Source of the DNA: an uncultured Oscillospiraceae bacterium
GTDB lineage: Bacteria; Bacillota; Clostridia; Oscillospirales; Ruminococcaceae
Length of the DNA: 64,000 bases
Assembly: GCA_910583935.1 (NCBI GenBank)
Contig: CAJTZM010000002.1
Span: forward strand, 1-64,000
Reading direction: 5' to 3'
The notes below the pieces were generated by a model. That model was given only the letters and a program-made list of their open reading frames with translations. It was not told the origin of the DNA and did not search any database. This document shows, piece by piece, positions 60,290-64,000 of this stretch. Numbering within the stretch: position 1 is the first letter of the stretch; every line of letters starts with the position of its first letter. Position numbers and translations under genes: made by a program.

Positions 60290-62293
60290 TTACTCCTGTT
60301 CGGAAAAATCTTTGCCCTTTAACAGCGCCAGCAGCCCGTCCTCATCTAAAATAGGGACGCCCAGCTTCTGCGCTTTGGTCAGCTTGCTGCCCGCTTCCTC
60401 CCCTGCCACCACATAGCTGGTTTTCTTTGAAACAGAGGAGGAGACCTTCCCGCCCTGCTCTTCGATCATCGCGCCCGCCTCGGCACGGGTCAGATTAGGC
60501 AGCGTACCGGTCAGGACAAAGGTCCTTCCCGCCAACCGGTCCCCTGTCGGCAGGGACAAAGAAAGGGTGTTCACACCGGCTTTTTTAAGCCGGTCTATCA
60601 GGTCTCGGGTGGCGTCCAAAGAAAAATACTCCACCGCCGCTTGCGCCATAATCCCGCCAAAGCCGTCGATACTTGCAATTTCCTCTTCGGTCGCGGCAAA
60701 CAGCTTTTCGATATCCAAAAAACGGATGGACAAAAGCTTCGCCGCTTTCTGCCCGATTCCGCGAATTCCCAGAGCAAACAGCAGCCGGGACAGGTCGTTT
60801 CCCTTGGATTTTTCGATGGCGGACAGCAGATTGGACCCGCTTTTCTCCGCTAGACGCTCCAAATCAGAAAGCTCCTCCAGCGTTAGATCGTACAAATCCG
60901 CAGGGGATTTGACAAGGCCCGCAGACACCAGATTTTCTACAATCGAAGGACCTAGGCCGTCGATATCCATCGCGTCTCGAGAAGCGAAGTGAACCAGGTT
61001 GCGCAAAATCTGCGCCGGACAGTCGCTGTTTTGGCAGCGCTTGGCCGCCTGATCCCCCTCGAAAAACACTGGGGAACCACAGGCGGGGCAAACATCCGGG
61101 ATCTGGTACACCGGCCTATGAGGATCATGGTCCTGCACGCCGATCACCTCCGGAATGATGTCGCCAGCCTTTCGAACCAAAATCGTATCGCCCACCGAGA
61201 TCTGCTTTTCGTCGATAAACGCCTGGTTATGCAGTACGGCTCGGCTGACGGTGGTCCCCGCCAGCGTAATCGGCTCGAATACCGCCGTTGGCGTTAAAAC
61301 GCCGGTACGGCCCACATTGATCTGAATATCCAACAGCACCGTCGGTTTTTCCTCCGGCGGATATTTATAAGCAATCGCCCATTTGGGATATTTGGCGGTG
61401 CTCCCCAGCTGCTCCCGCTGTTCAAAGCTGTCCACCTTCACGACCGCTCCGTCAATGCCAAAGGAATACTGCTCTCGATTTTCGCCAATTCTGCGGATTT
61501 CCTCCACAACCGCCTCTATCGAGTCAAAAGACCGATAGGAGGGAGACACGGGAAAGCCCTGCTGTCCAAGGTAATCCAGCGCCTCTTTGTGCCCTGATAG
61601 GGTCTTGCCCTCAATCCTTTGAATGTTAAACACAAAAATATCCAAATGCCGCTGGGCGGCAATCACCGGGTCCTTTTGCCGCAAGGAACCTGCCGCCGCG
61701 TTTCGAGGATTTTTAAAGGGCTTTTCCTCCCGGATTTCCTGCTCCTCAGTCAGCCTTTGAAAGCTTTCCTGGGACATATAGACCTCTCCCCGCACCTCTA
61801 AAAACGGGACCGGCTCCTTCAGCTGCTTGGGAATGCTTTTAATGGTTTTGAGGTTCAGGGTAATGTCCTCGCCTACAAAACCGTCTCCCCTGGTGGACCC
61901 ACGGACAAAAAAGCCATCCCGGTATTCCAGCGAAACGGACAAGCCGTCAATTTTCGGCTCCACCACATAAACCGGGTTTTCCATCTGTTCCTTCACCCGC
62001 TCATGGAAAGCAAAAACCTCTTCAGAAGAAAAAACATCCTGTAAGCTGCCCATCTGCACCGTATGCTCCACCGGCTGGAAGGTGTTTTTCACCTGGCCCA
62101 CAATCCGTTTAGTTGGGGAATCCCTGTGGGCAAACTGGGGATACGCCTCCTCTAACGAGATCAGCTCCTGCAAAAGGCGATCATATTCGTAATCTTCAAT
62201 TTCCGGCTCGTCCTGATTGTAATACCGTTCACTATGATACAGAACCGTCGCCGTCAAGCGGTCAATTTTGTCCCGCGCCTCTTTTTCCTCCAT
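60290..62293 (-). CDS. ligA: NAD-dependent DNA ligase
   Basis: 667 residues: Ia domain, nucleotidyltransferase with the KxDG Lys in VEPKIDGLSVS, OB domain, Cys4 zinc finger (CPACGSP ... CQNSDCPAQ), helix-hairpin-helix repeats and a C-terminal BRCT domain (AGRTFVLTGTLPNLT). Seals nicks in replication and repair. ATG after GAGAGGGG. First gene of the operon with gatCAB. Confidence 0.98.
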   Translation of the reverse strand: MEEKEARDKIDRLTATVLYHSERYYNQDEPEIEDYEYDRLLQELISLEEAYPQFAHRDSPTKRIVGQVKNTFQPVEHTVQMGSLQDVFSSEEVFAFHERVKEQMENPVYVVEPKIDGLSVSLEYRDGFFVRGSTRGDGFVGEDITLNLKTIKSIPKQLKEPVPFLEVRGEVYMSQESFQRLTEEQEIREEKPFKNPRNAAAGSLRQKDPVIAAQRHLDIFVFNIQRIEGKTLSGHKEALDYLGQQGFPVSPSYRSFDSIEAVVEEIRRIGENREQYSFGIDGAVVKVDSFEQREQLGSTAKYPKWAIAYKYPPEEKPTVLLDIQINVGRTGVLTPTAVFEPITLAGTTVSRAVLHNQAFIDEKQISVGDTILVRKAGDIIPEVIGVQDHDPHRPVYQIPDVCPACGSPVFFEGDQAAKRCQNSDCPAQILRNLVHFASRDAMDIDGLGPSIVENLVSAGLVKSPADLYDLTLEELSDLERLAEKSGSNLLSAIEKSKGNDLSRLLFALGIRGIGQKAAKLLSIRFLDIEKLFAATEEEIASIDGFGGIMAQAAVEYFSLDATRDLIDRLKKAGVNTLSLSLPTGDRLAGRTFVLTGTLPNLTRAEAGAMIEEQGGKVSSSVSKKTSYVVAGEEAGSKLTKAQKLGVPILDEDGLLALLKGKDFSEQE

Positions 62294-62424
62294 ACTAAGC
62301 CCCCTCTCATGCGGCAGATGATAAGCCGCAAGCCGCTTCCAGGCAAATCAGCGGTTATAATCTGCCAAGTCCATTTTTGCCGAATTGGCGGCTCTCCAAA
62401 CCTATTTCATTTTGATCCTTACAT

Positions 62425-62452
62425 ATTATAGCATACTTTTCTCCATTTCCAA
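62425..62452 (-). promoter_or_regulatory. sigma-A promoter of ligA-gatCAB
   Basis: On the minus strand TTGGAA (62452-62447), 16-base spacer, TATAAT (62430-62425). Confidence 0.72.
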
Positions 62453-62495
62453 GGTGTATACACAATATTTTACCCAACCGCAAAAACTTACAAAA

Positions 62496-62525
62496 AGAAA
62501 AGAGGAGACTTTTCTCCTCTTTTCT
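62496..62525 (-). terminator. Terminator of the dltA-dltC transcript
   Basis: AGAAAAGAGGAGA / TCTCCTCTTTTCT, 13 perfect pairs, with a T-run on the minus strand (TTTTTG); overlaps the dltC stop. Confidence 0.85.
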
Positions 62526-62775
62526 ACTCGTTATTTTCTCCCTTTTCCGCCAGCTTTTCCTCTAAAAGCTTTGCAATGGACTGAACGTTTTTCCACCGCT
62601 CAGGAGGCACCTGGGTCGGCTGAATATCCACAGACCAGCGGAATGAAATTTCTTCCAGCAGCGTGATAAACGCCAGGGAATCCAAAATGCCCGTATCCCA
62701 CAGCTCCTGTTTTGGAGAAATATCCTCCGCGTTATTCCCAATTTCTTGGATCAGCCGCAAAATCTCCTTTTCCAT
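62524..62775 (-). CDS. dltC: D-alanyl carrier protein-like ACP
   Basis: 83 residues; phosphopantetheine Ser in GILDSLAFITLLEEI and the DltC-like tail VPPERWKNVQSIAKLLEE. ATG 62775 has GAAGGAGA upstream. Overlaps the end of dltA by 44 bases. Carries D-alanine for transfer to teichoic acids. A terminator follows at once, so dltB/dltD are not downstream; if present they lie upstream of dltA beyond the window. Confidence 0.87.
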   Translation of the reverse strand: MEKEILRLIQEIGNNAEDISPKQELWDTGILDSLAFITLLEEISFRWSVDIQPTQVPPERWKNVQSIAKLLEEKLAEKGENNE

Positions 62776-64000
62776 CTGCAATCTCCTTCAGCCTTTTTCG
62801 GTCGTATTTTCCGTTTTCGTTTAACGGAAACGCCTGTATAAATCGGATCTCCGGGCACATATACTCCGGAAGCCGCTGCGCTAATAGCGCTTGCAACTGC
62901 CGCTTAGTCTGGTTCTGCCCGTCGCCCAACCGGACAAAACCCACCAGCCGCACCGTCCGGCCATTCCGGTCCTCGCGACTGACTACTACCACTTCCGCCA
63001 CACTGGGCAAAGCGGAAAGATTTTTTTCCACATCCTGCAATTCCACTCGATAGCCGTGTATTTTTACCTGACTGTCCAACCGGCCCTTGCAGTATAAAAC
63101 ACCGTTTTCCATCCATCCCAAATCCCCGGTACAGTAGGACCTTTTCCCGTTCCGCATACCAAAGGAGGTTGCATAGAGCTCTGTTCCCACATACCCCGCC
63201 GCGACACTGTCGCCCACAAGAACAATTTCCCCCTCTTCCCCTTCTTCCGCCAGCCTTCCTTCGTTTTCTATCCGAATCTCCATTCCTGGTTTGGGATTAC
63301 CCACCGGCAAAAGAGCGGCGGACGCTTCTTTTTCCCCAATCTCGGCAGCCGTTACCGCAACGGTGCATTCCGTCGGCCCATAGGCGTTGAGGATCCGCAG
63401 GCCCGGAAAGCGCTTTAAAAGCATCTGCGCCGTTTTGGGAAGTAGCGTTTCCCCACAGAAAAATATCGTTTTGAGCATCGGGAACCGCTGGGCGCAAAAG
63501 CTTTGATCCGCCAGTAAAAGCGACGCAAAGGACGGGGTCAGCACCATCAGCTCTCCGGCGCTGCTCTCCAGCTGGGAAAAAAGCGCCGGATAATCCCTTT
63601 GGGTCCGCCGGCTTAAGGTATATTCCCGCGCGCCCCAAAACAGGGCCGGCCAAAAATCTGCCACCGACAGATCAAAGGAGAACGCCGCCTGATTGACCAC
63701 AACCGCCGGCTTTTGGGGAAACAGCGCCGTCATCCAGCTGACAAAGGAGTCGAGGTTTTCACAGGTCACCATCACGCCCTTCGGCGCTCCGGTACTTCCG
63801 GAGGTATACATAATATAAAAAAGCTCGTCCATTTTTCTCGCTGGAAAGGGCAAAGGGACCGCTTCCCCACCCTGACAAATTTGTTCCAGTACTTCTGGGG
63901 AAAGCAGGGGGATTTTTTCCGCCCGCAGCGGTTCAGCCGCCAGAAGCCCCTGCGGGCGGGCGGAGGCCAGGATGGCCCGCAGCCTCTCCTTTGGGGTTGA
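62732..64000 (-). CDS. dltA: D-alanine-activating adenylation enzyme DltA-like, 5' end outside window
   Basis: The open frame enters from the window edge; the first ~50 residues seen (STPKERLRAILASARP onward) are upstream of the AMP-binding signature YTSGSTGAPKGVMV. Further motifs are LNAYGPTECTVAVT, YCTGDLGWMENG and KIHGYRVEL. Adenylates a D-amino acid and loads it on the ACP. Together with the DltC-like partner it is most likely DltA; an NRPS-like stand-alone adenylation enzyme is the alternative. Confidence 0.88.
   Translation of the reverse strand, partial: STPKERLRAILASARPQGLLAAEPLRAEKIPLLSPEVLEQICQGGEAVPLPFPARKMDELFYIMYTSGSTGAPKGVMVTCENLDSFVSWMTALFPQKPAVVVNQAAFSFDLSVADFWPALFWGAREYTLSRRTQRDYPALFSQLESSAGELMVLTPSFASLLLADQSFCAQRFPMLKTIFFCGETLLPKTAQMLLKRFPGLRILNAYGPTECTVAVTAAEIGEKEASAALLPVGNPKPGMEIRIENEGRLAEEGEEGEIVLVGDSVAAGYVGTELYATSFGMRNGKRSYCTGDLGWMENGVLYCKGRLDSQVKIHGYRVELQDVEKNLSALPSVAEVVVVSREDRNGRTVRLVGFVRLGDGQNQTKRQLQALLAQRLPEYMCPEIRFIQAFPLNENGKYDRKRLKEIADGKGDFAADPRNWE

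Noticed and set aside
1..64000. CRISPR array, rRNA operon, insertion sequence or prophage
   Set aside because: No regularly spaced repeats, rRNA motifs, transposase or phage structural genes were seen anywhere in the window.

Overview
The window looks like a chromosomal stretch of a spore-forming, low-to-mid GC Firmicute of class Clostridia, most plausibly Oscillospirales/Ruminococcaceae-like. Reasons: the era-yqzL-recO cluster, a Phe T-box ahead of pheST, an Mg2+ M-box ahead of mgtE, an IreB homologue, GatCAB, an archaeal-type Asd, sporulation-linked families (SpoIIM-like protein, a lone Spo0A-type DNA-binding domain, a GerS/LolA-like lipoprotein), strong AGGAGG ribosome binding sites and frequent TTG/GTG starts. 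No species can be named from the sequence alone. Layout: 0-0.2 kb holds tRNA-Asp and tRNA-Val. 0.3-5.7 kb is a leftward housekeeping operon ybeY-era-yqzL-recO-mutS2-comEA-like, with phoH running divergently at 6-7 kb. 7-12 kb carries deoD plus an HD hydrolase, a triple peptidoglycan-binding protein, an isochorismatase-fold hydrolase and an SOS-regulated dinB. 11.8-13.7 kb is an M-box riboswitch, a 46-codon reading frame and mgtE. 14-19 kb has a uridine-kinase-like protein, a GerS-like lipoprotein with Nnr, a DUF6106-like membrane protein and an AT-rich alpha/beta hydrolase. 19-23 kb is T-box-pheS-pheT, followed by ireB and several small genes (23.2-25.2 kb). 25-28.6 kb has an ECF sigma factor overlapped by a 56-residue partner, then galK-galE. 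28.8-32.8 kb is a MarR-controlled heterodimeric ABC exporter. 33-36 kb has tRNA-Leu, a second sigma factor and three membrane proteins. 36.5-44.8 kb is amino-acid and tRNA-modification metabolism (cimA, yajC, tgt, asd-dapA, queA). 45-47 kb is pepV, tRNA-Ala and a P-loop ATPase. 47.4-51.6 kb is a decayed accessory island: an ABC-ATPase C-terminal stub, a Cys-containing protein, a frameshifted DUF262/HNH protein and an N-terminally truncated SF2 helicase. 51.7-57 kb has a FIST sensor pair, a lipoprotein, an MntR-like regulator with an acetyltransferase, and a TfoX-N protein. 57-62.3 kb is ligA-gatC-gatA-gatB, and the window closes in dltC and the 5'-truncated dltA. Most of the window is ordinary core genome with readable regulation (sigma-A promoters, a LexA box, a MarR operator, T-box, M-box, many intrinsic terminators). 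The unusual material is: a two-copy dispersed repeat of about 101 bases that folds into three hairpins and shows base-pair-preserving changes between copies (19.1 kb and, inverted, 34.8 kb); the decayed restriction/defence-like island; a receiver-less Spo0A DNA-binding domain; a sigma factor with an overlapping micro-partner; and a small proline-containing reading frame between the M-box terminator and mgtE.
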